From Salinadaptatus halalkaliphilus (GTDB taxonomy: Archaea; Halobacteriota; Halobacteria; Halobacteriales; Natrialbaceae), in assembly GCF_006543045.1 (NCBI RefSeq), contig NZ_RBZW01000016.1:62001-126000 (forward strand): a stretch of DNA of 64,000 nucleotides, read 5' to 3'. Positions 36,015 to 44,948 of this stretch are shown piece after piece. Position 1 is the stretch's first letter. Every line of letters begins with the position of its first letter. A program made the position numbers and the translations under genes. The notes beneath the pieces were generated by a model. The model had not been told where the DNA came from. It did not search any database and saw nothing but the letters and a program-made list of their open reading frames with translations.

Positions 36015-37649
36015 TCAATCGAGCAACAGCAACTCGGGATGCTCGAGGTACTCCATCACGGTGTTCGTAAAGCGCGCGCCGACGGCGCCGTCGATCAGCC
36101 GGTGGTCGAACGACAGCGACAGCGTCAGCACGGAGCGTGGTTCGATCGATTCCGCGCCGTCGTCGGTGACGACGCGGGGTTTGCGCTTGATCTCGCCGAT
36201 GGCGAGAATCCCCGATTCGGGGTAGTTCAGGATCGGCGTCGCGTACTCGCCGCCGATGCCGCCGACGTTGGTGATCGTAAACGTCGAGCCCTGCAACTCG
36301 TCGGGGCCGATCGTTCGATCGCGCGCTTTCTCGACGAGTTCGTTCGTCTCGGAGGCCAACTGGAGCAACCCCTTCTTGTCGGCGTCCTCGAGGACCGGCA
36401 CCATCAGGCCGACGTCGGTCGCGGTCGCGACGCCGATGTTGTAGTAGTCGCGGTAGACGATTTCCTCCGCGTCCTCGTCGATGACCGCGTTCATCTCGGG
36501 GTACTCCTGTAAGGCCGCGACGACGGCTTTCGTGACGAACGGCATGTAGGTCAGCCGAATGCCCCGGTCCTCGGCACGCGGGGCGAGTCGGTCTCGCGTC
36601 TCGACCAGCGCCGTCACGTCGACCTCGTCGTGGTGGGTGACGTGGGGGGCGCTGTACGTCGACTCGACCATCGCCTCGGCGATTCGCTTGCGGACGCCGC
36701 CGAAGGGTTCGCGGCGCTCGCGCTCGCCGGGTTCGAACGCGGCGTACTCGCGCTCGCCGACGGGGTCCCCGGCCTCGAGTGCCTCGCGATCCGCATCTTG
36801 GGCCCGGCGTTGGGCCTCGGCGTACTCCTGGACTGCCTCGGGCGTGACGAACGCCTCGCCGTCGCGGTGGTCGACTGCGGGGACGGCGTCGATGTCGACC
36901 CCCGCCTCGTCGGCGAGTCGTCGGGTCGCCGGCGCGGCCAGCGTCCGCTCGCGATCCGCCGACTCGAGGTCGCCTGCCGCCGGCGCGGTCGACGCACCAG
37001 CATCGGCGCTCGAGGTCGCCGGATCGCTCGCGGCGACGTCCGGCTCGTCGGCGTCGGCAGACGCGTTACCCGCAGTGGCAGCCGTGTCGCTCCCGGCGGA
37101 TTCGGAGTGAGTCGGCTGCGAGTCGGTTGTCTGTGAGTCGGTGCCCGTCGCAGCCCTGACATCGGCCGTCGTGATCCGACCGCCGGGGCCGCTGCCCTCG
37201 AGCGTCGCGAGGTCGATCCCCGCCTCGCGGGCCAGTTTGCGGACTCGCGGCGGTGCGAAGACGCGGTCCTGGGGGGTATCGATCGTCTCGGTCTCGGCGC
37301 CGGTTGCGCCGGGATCACCCGCTGACTCGCTCTCGCCCTCGGTTGTGGTCAGGTCGGCCGCCTCGCTCGAGTCGGTGTTTTCGATATCGCCGGTTTCGGC
37401 GGGCGCCTCGCCCTTGAGCGAGAAGGTAACGAACACCTCCCCGACGGGGATGACGTCGCCCTCGTCATAGTGTAGTGTTTCGACGGTACCGTCGACGGGC
37501 GAGGGGATGTCGACCAGCGCCTTGTCGGTCTCGATCTCGGCGATCGGCTGATCCTCTTCGACGGTGTCGCCTTCAGCGACGAGCCACGAGACCAGTTCGC
37601 CCTCGGCGACGCCCTCGCCGACGTCGGGCAGTTCGAACTCACGAACCAT
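36015..37649 (-). CDS. pdhC: 2-oxoacid dehydrogenase E2 (dihydrolipoamide acyltransferase)
   Basis: 544 residues. Lipoyl domain (1-80) with the lipoyl-lysine in ETDKALVD; a Ser/Thr/Ala/Asp-rich linker; a peripheral-subunit-binding domain (PPRVRKLAREAGIDLATLEG, about 130-170); a second linker; a second, diverged binding-like domain (PATRRLADEAGVDIDAV, about 238-280); and the catalytic core with DHRLIDG near residue 517. Transfers acyl groups to CoA. Starts one base after the E1beta stop codon. Two E1/E3-binding domains are more than the usual one. Substrate (pyruvate or branched-chain) cannot be fixed; genetic studies in haloarchaea link similar operons to several 2-oxoacids. Confidence 0.93.
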   Translation of the reverse strand: MVREFELPDVGEGVAEGELVSWLVAEGDTVEEDQPIAEIETDKALVDIPSPVDGTVETLHYDEGDVIPVGEVFVTFSLKGEAPAETGDIENTDSSEAADLTTTEGESESAGDPGATGAETETIDTPQDRVFAPPRVRKLAREAGIDLATLEGSGPGGRITTADVRAATGTDSQTTDSQPTHSESAGSDTAATAGNASADADEPDVAASDPATSSADAGASTAPAAGDLESADRERTLAAPATRRLADEAGVDIDAVPAVDHRDGEAFVTPEAVQEYAEAQRRAQDADREALEAGDPVGEREYAAFEPGERERREPFGGVRKRIAEAMVESTYSAPHVTHHDEVDVTALVETRDRLAPRAEDRGIRLTYMPFVTKAVVAALQEYPEMNAVIDEDAEEIVYRDYYNIGVATATDVGLMVPVLEDADKKGLLQLASETNELVEKARDRTIGPDELQGSTFTITNVGGIGGEYATPILNYPESGILAIGEIKRKPRVVTDDGAESIEPRSVLTLSLSFDHRLIDGAVGARFTNTVMEYLEHPELLLLD

Positions 37650-37650
37650 T

Positions 37651-38661
37651 CTAGAACCCCGCAGCGCGCCGAATGCCGTCCTCGATGCGGGCGGCTTCCG
37701 GCAGGTAGTAGTCTTCGAGCGCGTACAGCGGGAACGGCGTGTCGAAGCCGGTGATGCGCTCGATCGGTGCCTCCTGGTAGAGCAGCGCCTCCTCCTGGAT
37801 CGTCGCGGTGATTTCGCCCGCGAGCCCGCCCGTCTTGGGGGCTTCGTGGACGACCGCGGCGCGGCCGGTCTTCTTGAAGGAGTCGAGGATGGTGTCGTCG
37901 TCCAGCGGCGAGAGCGTCCGCAGGTCGACCACCTCGACGTCGACCTCGTCCGCGAGATTGTCGGCGGCCTCGAGCGTCGGCCGGGTCATCGCGCCCCACG
38001 TGAAGACGGAGACGTCGCTGCCCTCGCGGCGAACGGCGGCCTCGCCGAGAGGGACCTCGTAGGAGTCGACCGGGACGTCCTCGCGAAACGCCCGGTAGAT
38101 GAGTTTCGGCTCGAGGAAGAGCACGGGATCCGGGTCTCGAATCGCACTCGTCAACAAGCCCTTCGTGTCGGCGGGCGTCGAGGGGACGACGACCTTGAGG
38201 CCGGGCTGGTGGACGAACATCGCCTCGGTCGACTCGGAGTGGTGTTCGGGCGCGCGGATACCGCCGCCGTAGGGTGCGCGGACCACCAGTGGACACGTAA
38301 ATCGTCCTCGAGAGCGCGTTCGCAGGCGTGCGGCGTGGGAGACGATCTGGTCGAATGCGGGGTAGATAAAGCCCATAAACTGCATCTCGGCGACGGGACG
38401 CAGCCCGTAGGCGGCCATGCCGATGGCCGTGCCGACGATTCCGGACTCCGCGAGTGGAGTATCGATGACTCTCTCCTCGCCGAACTGATCGTAAAGGCCT
38501 TCCGTCGCGCGAAAGACGCCGCCGTTCTTGCCGACGTCTTCACCCATGACGAGGACATCCTCGTCGCGTTCCATCTCGGTTCGAAGCCCGTCCTGAACCG
38601 CCTGGACCAGGGTCAGGCTCTCGGTCTCTCGGTCGGTCTGCGGTTCCGTTTCGGTAGCCAT
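37651..38661 (-). CDS. pdhB: 2-oxoacid dehydrogenase E1 beta subunit
   Basis: 336 residues from the ATG at 38661; the longer open reading to 38991 overlaps E1alpha and is rejected. Blocks VMGEDVGKNGGVFRATEGL, DTPLAESGIVGTAIGMA, RAPYGGGIRAPEHHSES and the C-terminal transketolase domain (TWGAMTRPTLEAAD) are typical. Pairs with the E1alpha subunit to decarboxylate the 2-oxoacid on thiamine diphosphate. Two bases separate it from E1alpha's stop region, so it is in one operon. Confidence 0.95.
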   Translation of the reverse strand: MATETEPQTDRETESLTLVQAVQDGLRTEMERDEDVLVMGEDVGKNGGVFRATEGLYDQFGEERVIDTPLAESGIVGTAIGMAAYGLRPVAEMQFMGFIYPAFDQIVSHAARLRTRSRGRFTCPLVVRAPYGGGIRAPEHHSESTEAMFVHQPGLKVVVPSTPADTKGLLTSAIRDPDPVLFLEPKLIYRAFREDVPVDSYEVPLGEAAVRREGSDVSVFTWGAMTRPTLEAADNLADEVDVEVVDLRTLSPLDDDTILDSFKKTGRAAVVHEAPKTGGLAGEITATIQEEALLYQEAPIERITGFDTPFPLYALEDYYLPEAARIEDGIRRAAGF

Positions 38662-38665
38662 GGTA

Positions 38666-39793
38666 TCACTCCAGGAGTTCGTCGTCGCCGTGGTCGTCGC
38701 GAATCGATTCGAGATACTCGAGTTGGCGCCGTAATCGTTTGGGCATCCCCTCGTAGACGTGAGCGAAGATTTCCTCGGGATCGGGCCGGCGAACCGACTC
38801 GACGGCCTCGATGGCGTCGGCGACGTCCGCTTCGACGCTGGATTCGATCGCGTCGACGCGCTCGTCGTCGAGGATGCCTTGCGAGCGCAGGTAGGTTTCG
38901 AGGCGCGGGATCGGATCTTTTTCCTTCCAGTTTTCGACCTCGTCGTCCTCCCGGTAGACGGAGGGATCGTCGGCCGTCGTATGGGCGCCAAAGCGGTACT
39001 GGACCGCCTCGATCAGCGTCGGTCGGGTGGCGCGGCCGGGTGCGTCGTCCACGAAATCGTCGGGGTCTTTGGCCTTCTCGACGGCCTCGCGGGTGACCTT
39101 GTAGACCGCGAGCGGGTCCATGCCGTCAACCTGGACGCCCTCAAAGCCGTAGGCTTCGGCTTTCTGGGCCAACGTCTCGCTCGCACTCTGGCGCTCGCGC
39201 GGGACCGAGATGGCCCACTGGTTGTTGTTACAGAAGAAGACCGTCGGGGTGTCGAAGACCCCGGCGAAGTTCAGCCCCTCGTGGAAGTCGCCTTCCGAGG
39301 TCGCGCCGTCGCCGAAGTAACAGACGAATGCCTTCCGCTCGCCCTTCAGTTTCGACGCCCACGCCGCGCCCGTCGCGTGGGGAATCTGGGTCGCGATCGG
39401 CACCGCGACCGAGAACATGTTGATGTCCTTGGGAATCGCATTGCCTTGCTCGTGGCCCATCCAGTACAGCAGTGTTCGCTCTAAGCCCATCCCGCGAACC
39501 AGGCCGACGGCGTGTTCGCGGTAGCTGGGAAACACCCAGTCCTCGGTGTCCATCGCGTGGGCACTGGCGACCTGGGCGGCCTCCTGTCCTGATAATGGGG
39601 GGTAGGTTCCCATTCGTCCCTGGCGCTGCAGGCTCACCGCGCGTTCGTCGAAGTGGCGGGCCAGGCGCATCTGCTCGTAGATCTCGAGGAGTTCGTCGTC
39701 GGAGAGATCGGGCACGTCGGCACCCTCGCGCACCCGCCCCGTCTCGTCGAGGATCTGTACTCGTCGCGTCGGATCGCGCTGTAACGTACTCAC
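38666..39793 (-). CDS. pdhA: 2-oxoacid dehydrogenase E1 alpha subunit
   Basis: 375 residues from the GTG at 39793, selected by GGAGG eight bases upstream; an ATG at 39823 is the alternative. The thiamine-diphosphate motif [17 protein letters not shown] (near 160-176) followed by [10 protein letters not shown] and the phosphorylation-loop-like [14 protein letters not shown] are seen. First gene of the E1alpha-E1beta-E2 operon; E3 is not in the window. Confidence 0.95.
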   Translation of the reverse strand: MSTLQRDPTRRVQILDETGRVREGADVPDLSDDELLEIYEQMRLARHFDERAVSLQRQGRMGTYPPLSGQEAAQVASAHAMDTEDWVFPSYREHAVGLVRGMGLERTLLYWMGHEQGNAIPKDINMFSVAVPIATQIPHATGAAWASKLKGERKAFVCYFGDGATSEGDFHEGLNFAGVFDTPTVFFCNNNQWAISVPRERQSASETLAQKAEAYGFEGVQVDGMDPLAVYKVTREAVEKAKDPDDFVDDAPGRATRPTLIEAVQYRFGAHTTADDPSVYREDDEVENWKEKDPIPRLETYLRSQGILDDERVDAIESSVEADVADAIEAVESVRRPDPEEIFAHVYEGMPKRLRRQLEYLESIRDDHGDDELLE

Positions 39794-40124
39794 GGGGAAC
39801 CCCTCCAGTACATACCCGACCAATGTATCGCTCAGGATAAAGGATTTTCCCTAAATAGCTTACTATCGGTGAGATTCTTACCACACAGAGCCACGTATTC
39901 CGGACAACAGTGGATAATTATGGACAGATGTGGGCGAAGACAGTGTCGTCGAGACGGTCGAGAGGTGTACTGACGTGCCACGCGGCGATGAGCGAATCGA
40001 TGTTTCCGACCCGTACGATGCGATGTGGGACGAGGCGTCGCCTCATACGGATTGCTGTAACGATTTACCGGCGAAACCGCAGACGGGTCGCGGTTTCGGC
40101 GGTAACGACTTACAGTAAACCGTA
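39794..40124. other. Intergenic region between pdhA and lipA
   Basis: About 330 bp. It holds the pdhA promoter (TTTATCC about 45 bp before the start, reverse strand) and palindromic element B at its far end. No gene seen. Confidence 0.6.
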
Positions 40125-40127
40125 TCA
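40045..40127 (-). repeat. Dispersed palindromic element, copy B (contains lipA stop codon)
   Basis: 83 bp. Read on the minus strand it begins TGATACGGTTTACTGTAAG, and that TGA is the stop of lipA. Inner arms GCGAAACCGC and GCGGTTTCG surround AGACGGGTC. The outer arms CTGTAACGATTTACCG and CGGTAACGACTTACAG pair nearly perfectly. Confidence 0.85.
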
Positions 40128-41072
40128 GTCCGATGCGGCCCGCGCCTCCTGCCGGGCCTGCTCGACGCTCTTTCCCTCCCGGAGCACGGCGTCGACGAAC
40201 AGTTCGCCGGCCTTGTACGACGACCGGACCATCGGGCCGCTGGCGCAGTACAGAAAGTCCAGTTCCTCCTCGGCGACGCGTCGCCACGTGTCGTACTTCT
40301 CGGGGTGGTCGTACCGTTGTACCTCGAGGTGATCTCTCGAGGGCCGGAGATACTGGCCGAGGGTAACGATGTCGACGCCGCGGTCGCGACAGTCGGCCAA
40401 CGTCTGGTAGACCTCGTGGTCGTACTCGCCGTGGCCGAGCATGATCGAGGTCTTGGTGTAGATATCCGATTCCCGGTCGACCTGCTCCAGCACGCCCAGG
40501 CTCTGTTCGTAGCCGGCGCGGCGGTCCCGGACGGGAAACTGCAGGCGCTCGACGGTCTCGACGTTGTGGGCGATGACGTCGGGGTCGGCGTCGATAATTT
40601 TGCGAACGAGACGTTCCTCACCCTGAAAATCGGGGATGAGGACCTCGACGAGGATGCCGGGGTGGCGATCCTTGATCTCGCGGATCGTCTCGGCGAAGTG
40701 GCCCGCACCCTGGTCGGGGAGATCGTCGCGGTCGACGCTCGTGAGGACGACGTAGTCCAGTCCGATCTCGGCGATCGCGTCGGCGACGTTCGCGGGTTCG
40801 TCGGGATCGAGCGGCTCCATCCCGCCGGTTTCGACGTCACAGAAGTTACAGGCCCGGGAACAGCGATGGCCCATCAGCATGAACGTCGCCGTCCCGCCTT
40901 CGCCGCTGCCGGTTCCAGCCCCGCCGGACCAACATTCACCGAGGTTCGGACAGTTAGCCTCCTCGCAGACAGTGTTGAGATCGCGCTCGCGCAGTGTCTC
41001 CCGAATGTCGGCGAACTCCCGACCCGACGGCGGCCGCATCTTCAGCCAGTCGGGTTTGCGTGCGCTGCTCAT
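40125..41072 (-). CDS. lipA: Lipoyl synthase
   Basis: 315 residues from the ATG at 41072. Radical-SAM CxxxCxxC motif (CSRACNFC) and the auxiliary-cluster cysteines ANCPNLGECW are both present, as is the C-terminal SSYKAGELF serine ligand region. Inserts sulfur into protein-bound octanoate, making the lipoyl group for E2 two genes away. Reads in the same direction as pdhA, but with its own spacing. Ends in palindromic element B. Confidence 0.95.
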   Translation of the reverse strand: MSSARKPDWLKMRPPSGREFADIRETLRERDLNTVCEEANCPNLGECWSGGAGTGSGEGGTATFMLMGHRCSRACNFCDVETGGMEPLDPDEPANVADAIAEIGLDYVVLTSVDRDDLPDQGAGHFAETIREIKDRHPGILVEVLIPDFQGEERLVRKIIDADPDVIAHNVETVERLQFPVRDRRAGYEQSLGVLEQVDRESDIYTKTSIMLGHGEYDHEVYQTLADCRDRGVDIVTLGQYLRPSRDHLEVQRYDHPEKYDTWRRVAEEELDFLYCASGPMVRSSYKAGELFVDAVLREGKSVEQARQEARAASD

Positions 41073-41130
41073 AGGCGATGTCACGGGCGGGAGCGTGAAA
41101 AACCGTCGCTTGTCGGCAGTCGTCAGGTCG

Positions 41131-41916
41131 TTAGATCGTGCCGAATCCTTGCAGTCGGAGCGCGACCGAGACGACGGCGGCCACGAGACCGACGACGACG
41201 ACCGCCCAGTCGACAGTCTGGAATGGCTGGCGGTTGTAGAACGACCGGTCACCACGCGTATCGAACCCGCGGGCCTCGAGTGCCATTGCCTGCGTCTGGA
41301 CGTTCCGAATCGCGGTCATGAACACCGGGATCAACAGCGGAATATAGCTTCGCAGCAGCGTGACCGGGTTGTTGCCGCCGACCTCGTGTCCGCGAGCGGC
41401 CTGGGCCTGTCGGACCGTGTTGGCCGACCCGAGGAAGGTCGGAAACAGCCGCAGTGCGGTGCCGACGGCGAAACAGAACGCGAAGGGGATACCGAGCGAC
41501 CGCATCCCCGCGACGATCTCCTCGTTCGATGTCGTCGTCACGAACAGTAGACCGCCGATGATGAACGCCGCGATCCGTTCGGATCGACCGAGGGCGAACA
41601 GCACCTCTCGCTCGGTCAGCGTCCCGACCGGCGTCGAGAGCAAGACGGCACCGCCGGAGTGGGTAAACGCCGGCCAGACGGCGAAGCCGACGAGAAATAG
41701 CGCGACGACGATGAAAGAGAGTCGTTTGAAGTTCGGCCAGCCGCCGACGGCCACGAGCGCGAGAAACGAGGCCGCCAGCGGCACGAACACCCACACCGGA
41801 TCGGTGAACGAGTACGCCATGACGAACAGGCCCGTGATAAGCGCCAGTTTCGAGCGTGCGTTCAGCCGGTGAATGAACGTGTCACGGTCGGCGTACAGCG
41901 ACGGCGAGGAACTCAC
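41131..41916 (-). CDS. ecfT: ECF transporter transmembrane subunit (EcfT/CbiQ)
   Basis: 261 residues, starting at a GTG that overlaps the ATPase stop by four bases (GTGA). Several hydrophobic helices and the coupling motifs AARGHEVGG and ALEARGFDTRGD (the Ala-Arg-Gly sites that touch the ATPases) identify EcfT. Energy-coupling factor module with the fused ATPase and the S component. Confidence 0.9.
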   Translation of the reverse strand: MSSSPSLYADRDTFIHRLNARSKLALITGLFVMAYSFTDPVWVFVPLAASFLALVAVGGWPNFKRLSFIVVALFLVGFAVWPAFTHSGGAVLLSTPVGTLTEREVLFALGRSERIAAFIIGGLLFVTTTSNEEIVAGMRSLGIPFAFCFAVGTALRLFPTFLGSANTVRQAQAARGHEVGGNNPVTLLRSYIPLLIPVFMTAIRNVQTQAMALEARGFDTRGDRSFYNRQPFQTVDWAVVVVGLVAAVVSVALRLQGFGTI

Positions 41917-43844
41917 GAATGGTCACCCCCAGTAGCGGCGTCGGCCTCGGCATGGGTCTCGCCGGATGCGGCGTCCGACCCAGCCGTCTCGAGGCCAGCG
42001 ACCAGTTCGTCGACCGACAGCGCCGGCAGCGCGTCGTCCTGACCGGTTTCGGCGGCCAGTCTATTCGACACCTCGATGGGTTGTGGCGGCTCGAGGTTCC
42101 AGCGCTCGAGCAGCGACTCGTCGGCGAACAGTTCTCGAGTCGGCCCGTCGAACGCCTTCTGTCCGTCGTCCATCACGACCGTCCGGGGCGCGTACTGGGC
42201 AACGGTGTGCATGCTATGGGTGACCATCGCGATCGTGACGCTGGTCTCTCGGTTGAGGCGAGCCACGAGATTCATAAATTGGTCGCGCTGGGTGGCGTCG
42301 AGGCCGGTCGTCGGCTCGTCGAAGACGATCGCGTCGGGATCGGTCGCGAGGATCGACGCCAGCGCCACGCGCTGGCGCTGTCCCTTCGAGAGGTTGAACG
42401 GGTCGGCGTCCTCGAGGCCGTCGAGTTCGACCGTCTCGAGCGCTTCGGTGACGGCCTGGTCGAGTTCGTCGCCCGTCATGCCGAAGTTCTCGGGGCCGAA
42501 CGCGACCTCGTCGCGAACGGTGTCGGCGAAGATCTGGTGATCGGGGTTCTGGAAGACGTAGCCGACGGCTCGGCCGATCTCGCTCATCGAGCGCTCCGCG
42601 ACGTCCCGTCCGCGCCAGCGTGCCTCCCCTGAATCGGGCTCGAGCAAGCCGTTGAGGTGTTTCGCGAGCGTCGTCTTCCCGCTGCCGTTGTGGCCGACGA
42701 TGGCGACGACTTCGCCGGATTCGACGGTGAGATCGACGCCGTCGACGGCCCGAACCGTCTCGCGGTCGGTCTCGTACTCGTGGACGATGTCCTCGAGTTC
42801 GAACACCGGATCGCCGGTCTTCTGGCGGGTGCCGGCGGGTGCGCCGGGTAGCGAGTCGCCGCGGCGTGCTGGCGGCGTCCACTCGAGGGCTCGCTCGAGC
42901 ACGGCCTCGACGGCCTCGTCGGGATACAACGGCAGGTCTTCGCGCGACCAGCCGAGGCGATCGAAGGTGTCGACGACCGGCGGAACGGCGACACGCGCGT
43001 TGTGGAGCGCCTCGACGTCGGTAAACACCTCGCGAATCGGCCCCTGACGATACACCTGGCCGGCGCGCAAGAGGACGGCGTGGTCGGCCAGCAGCGCCTC
43101 CTCGATCTCGTGGGTGATCGTGACGATCGTCTCCGGCCCGTTCCAGCCCTCCGGGGCGTCGAAGCCATCGGCGTCCGCGAGCGAACGGATCACCTCGAGG
43201 GTATCGTGGCTACCCGCGGGATCGAGGTCGCTGGTCGGTTCGTCGAGCAACAGCAGTTCGGGGTGGTTTGCGACCACACCAGCGAAGACGAGGCGTTGTT
43301 TCTGGCCGCCCGAGAGCGCGTCTGGCGGCCGGCGTCGGTCGAGATCGGAGAGTCCGGCGACCGACAGCGCGTGCTCGACACGGGGATCGATGTCGTCGAT
43401 CGGAACGGCGAGGTTTTCGGGACCGAACACCGTCTCGCTCGTCACGCTCGTTCCGAACAGCTGGGATTCGTAGTCCTGTAACACCATACCGACGTCGTCT
43501 GCCATCTCGGGGACGCGGGCGCTCGTTGCGTCGCGCCCGAGAACCTCGATATCGCCAGCGAACGAGCCGGTAACGAAGCTTGGGATGATCGCGTTGAACG
43601 TCCGTAGGAGCGTGGATTTCCCGCCGCCACTGGCCCCCATTATTACGGTGAAGCTTCCGGCCGGGATATCCAGATCGAGGCCCCGGAGTACCGCGCCCCC
43701 GCGGTCGTCCGGGTCGTACGCCTCGTCGTCTGCGAACGAATCCGCAGCGGGAAGGTCCAGCCCGCGATCGTACGCGAAGACGACATCTCGCAATTTCGCG
43801 GCCGGTTCCCCCGTCGAGTCACTGCCCATTCTATCTGGTATCAC
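41913..43844 (-). CDS. ecfA: ECF transporter ATPase, two ATPase domains fused
   Basis: 643 residues (ATG at 43844; MGSDST at 43829 is alternative). Two ABC domains in one chain: Walker A GASGGGKSTLL (about 71) and GHNGSGKTTLA (about 385), signature LSGGQKQRL (about 180) and LSKGQRQRV (about 488), Walker B LLLLDEPTSDLDP and AIVFDEPTTGLDA. In bacteria EcfA1 and EcfA2 are usually separate genes; the fusion is common in haloarchaea. Drives vitamin uptake through EcfT and the S component. Confidence 0.94.
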   Translation of the reverse strand: MIPDRMGSDSTGEPAAKLRDVVFAYDRGLDLPAADSFADDEAYDPDDRGGAVLRGLDLDIPAGSFTVIMGASGGGKSTLLRTFNAIIPSFVTGSFAGDIEVLGRDATSARVPEMADDVGMVLQDYESQLFGTSVTSETVFGPENLAVPIDDIDPRVEHALSVAGLSDLDRRRPPDALSGGQKQRLVFAGVVANHPELLLLDEPTSDLDPAGSHDTLEVIRSLADADGFDAPEGWNGPETIVTITHEIEEALLADHAVLLRAGQVYRQGPIREVFTDVEALHNARVAVPPVVDTFDRLGWSREDLPLYPDEAVEAVLERALEWTPPARRGDSLPGAPAGTRQKTGDPVFELEDIVHEYETDRETVRAVDGVDLTVESGEVVAIVGHNGSGKTTLAKHLNGLLEPDSGEARWRGRDVAERSMSEIGRAVGYVFQNPDHQIFADTVRDEVAFGPENFGMTGDELDQAVTEALETVELDGLEDADPFNLSKGQRQRVALASILATDPDAIVFDEPTTGLDATQRDQFMNLVARLNRETSVTIAMVTHSMHTVAQYAPRTVVMDDGQKAFDGPTRELFADESLLERWNLEPPQPIEVSNRLAAETGQDDALPALSVDELVAGLETAGSDAASGETHAEADAATGGDHS

Positions 43845-43909
43845 GCGGGTTCTAGAACTAAAACAGTCCGGATTGGCCCGCGGGAAATTCGGGGGTAATC
43901 GTCACCCGA

Positions 43910-44752
43910 TCAGTCGAGCAGTCGCGAGAGTCGCTCGCCGGAAATCGCCGTCAGCCCGAGCACGAGCAGGAACCCGATCGCGCCGAGGACGATCTGGATC
44001 GTCGCGCCGCCCTGACCGAAGGTTTCGCCTTGAGCGACGCCGAATTCGACGTTGTAGACTCCGAGCGAAATCGCGATACCGACCGTGACCCAGATGATCG
44101 ACACTGCCAGCAATCCGAGTGCGGCTGTTCTAGCTCGCCCCAGCCCGACGTCCGGCACGTCCTCGTCGTGAAGCAGGTCGGGGTAGAGCAGTCCCATCTC
44201 TTTGATCCGCGGGTAGGTCAGGTACAGCAGCGGCGGACCGAGGACGACCGTCGCGATCAGGTTGTTCGCGAAGATCACCGTGCCGAGTACCGAGAACGGG
44301 AACAGCCCGAGTACTTCGAGCCCCCAGGCGATGATCGCCGCACAGACCGCCGAGGCCGCGGCCGCGATAGCGACGAACTCGACCAGTTGTCGAATCGTGT
44401 TCTCGCGGAAATCGGGCTCCACCCCGCTCGAGAGCGGACCGAGGTTGCCCCACAGTTTGTAGCCGAGCAAGCCGAAGAAGAAGTTGCCGATGAACCCGAA
44501 CAGGCTTCCCGGGCCGAACGTCCCCGCGAAGATATCGTTGATCAGGTTTCCGATCGCCGACCCCCAGGCCGCCGCCGGTCCGAACATGATGCCGAAGATC
44601 ACCGGAATCACGTTGCCCGGCCGAACCGCCGTAATGCCGGGAACGACCACGAACCCGGCGAAGGGTATCAACAGCGCAGCGTAGACCGCAGCGACGACTG
44701 CGACGAGCATTATCATTCGCGTGTCACGCCACATCGTGAGTAGCTCTCTCAT
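43910..44752 (-). CDS. ECF transporter substrate-specific (S) component, QueT-like
   Basis: 280 residues with about six to seven hydrophobic helices. AVRPGNVIPVIFGIMFGPAAA and GNLINDIFAGTF, with conserved Asn/Asp in the first membrane half, resemble the QueT/thiamin-like S components. The extra C-terminal helices exceed the usual 180-200 residues. Substrate is not certain: QueT proteins bring in queuosine precursors in bacteria, whereas archaea use archaeosine. Forms the first gene of ecfS-ecfA-ecfT. Confidence 0.8.
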   Translation of the reverse strand: MRELLTMWRDTRMIMLVAVVAAVYAALLIPFAGFVVVPGITAVRPGNVIPVIFGIMFGPAAAWGSAIGNLINDIFAGTFGPGSLFGFIGNFFFGLLGYKLWGNLGPLSSGVEPDFRENTIRQLVEFVAIAAAASAVCAAIIAWGLEVLGLFPFSVLGTVIFANNLIATVVLGPPLLYLTYPRIKEMGLLYPDLLHDEDVPDVGLGRARTAALGLLAVSIIWVTVGIAISLGVYNVEFGVAQGETFGQGGATIQIVLGAIGFLLVLGLTAISGERLSRLLD

Positions 44753-44948
44753 CGGTTTACAACCCTCAGAACTGCTACTTAAACATAGTCGTTTTCTCCA
44801 TCATCTTTCGATCAAATGTAACTATTTCATTTATTTCGGCCTGCCGACCGCGCTCGGTGTTGCCATCGATCGCTATGGAGATCGCCGGCAGACGCGCACC
44901 GAGCGCAGCAACCACGCGACTGCACGAAGAGCGATCCGCAGTCACTTA
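44753..44948. other. Divergent leader/promoter region between ECF operon and endA
   Basis: AT-rich promoter part 44753-44838 (TTTATTT at about 44829-44836 for endA), then a GC-rich stretch with two crossing complementary pairs: CTGCCG (44841) with CGGCAG (44886), and GCGCTCGGTG (44850) with CACCGAGCGC (44897). If transcribed this could form a pseudoknot leader of about 90 nt. Confidence 0.5.

Noticed and set aside
44721-44948. N-terminal extension of endA
   Set aside because: Runs through the AT-rich promoter; the residues are basic/hydrophobic and unlike EndA.
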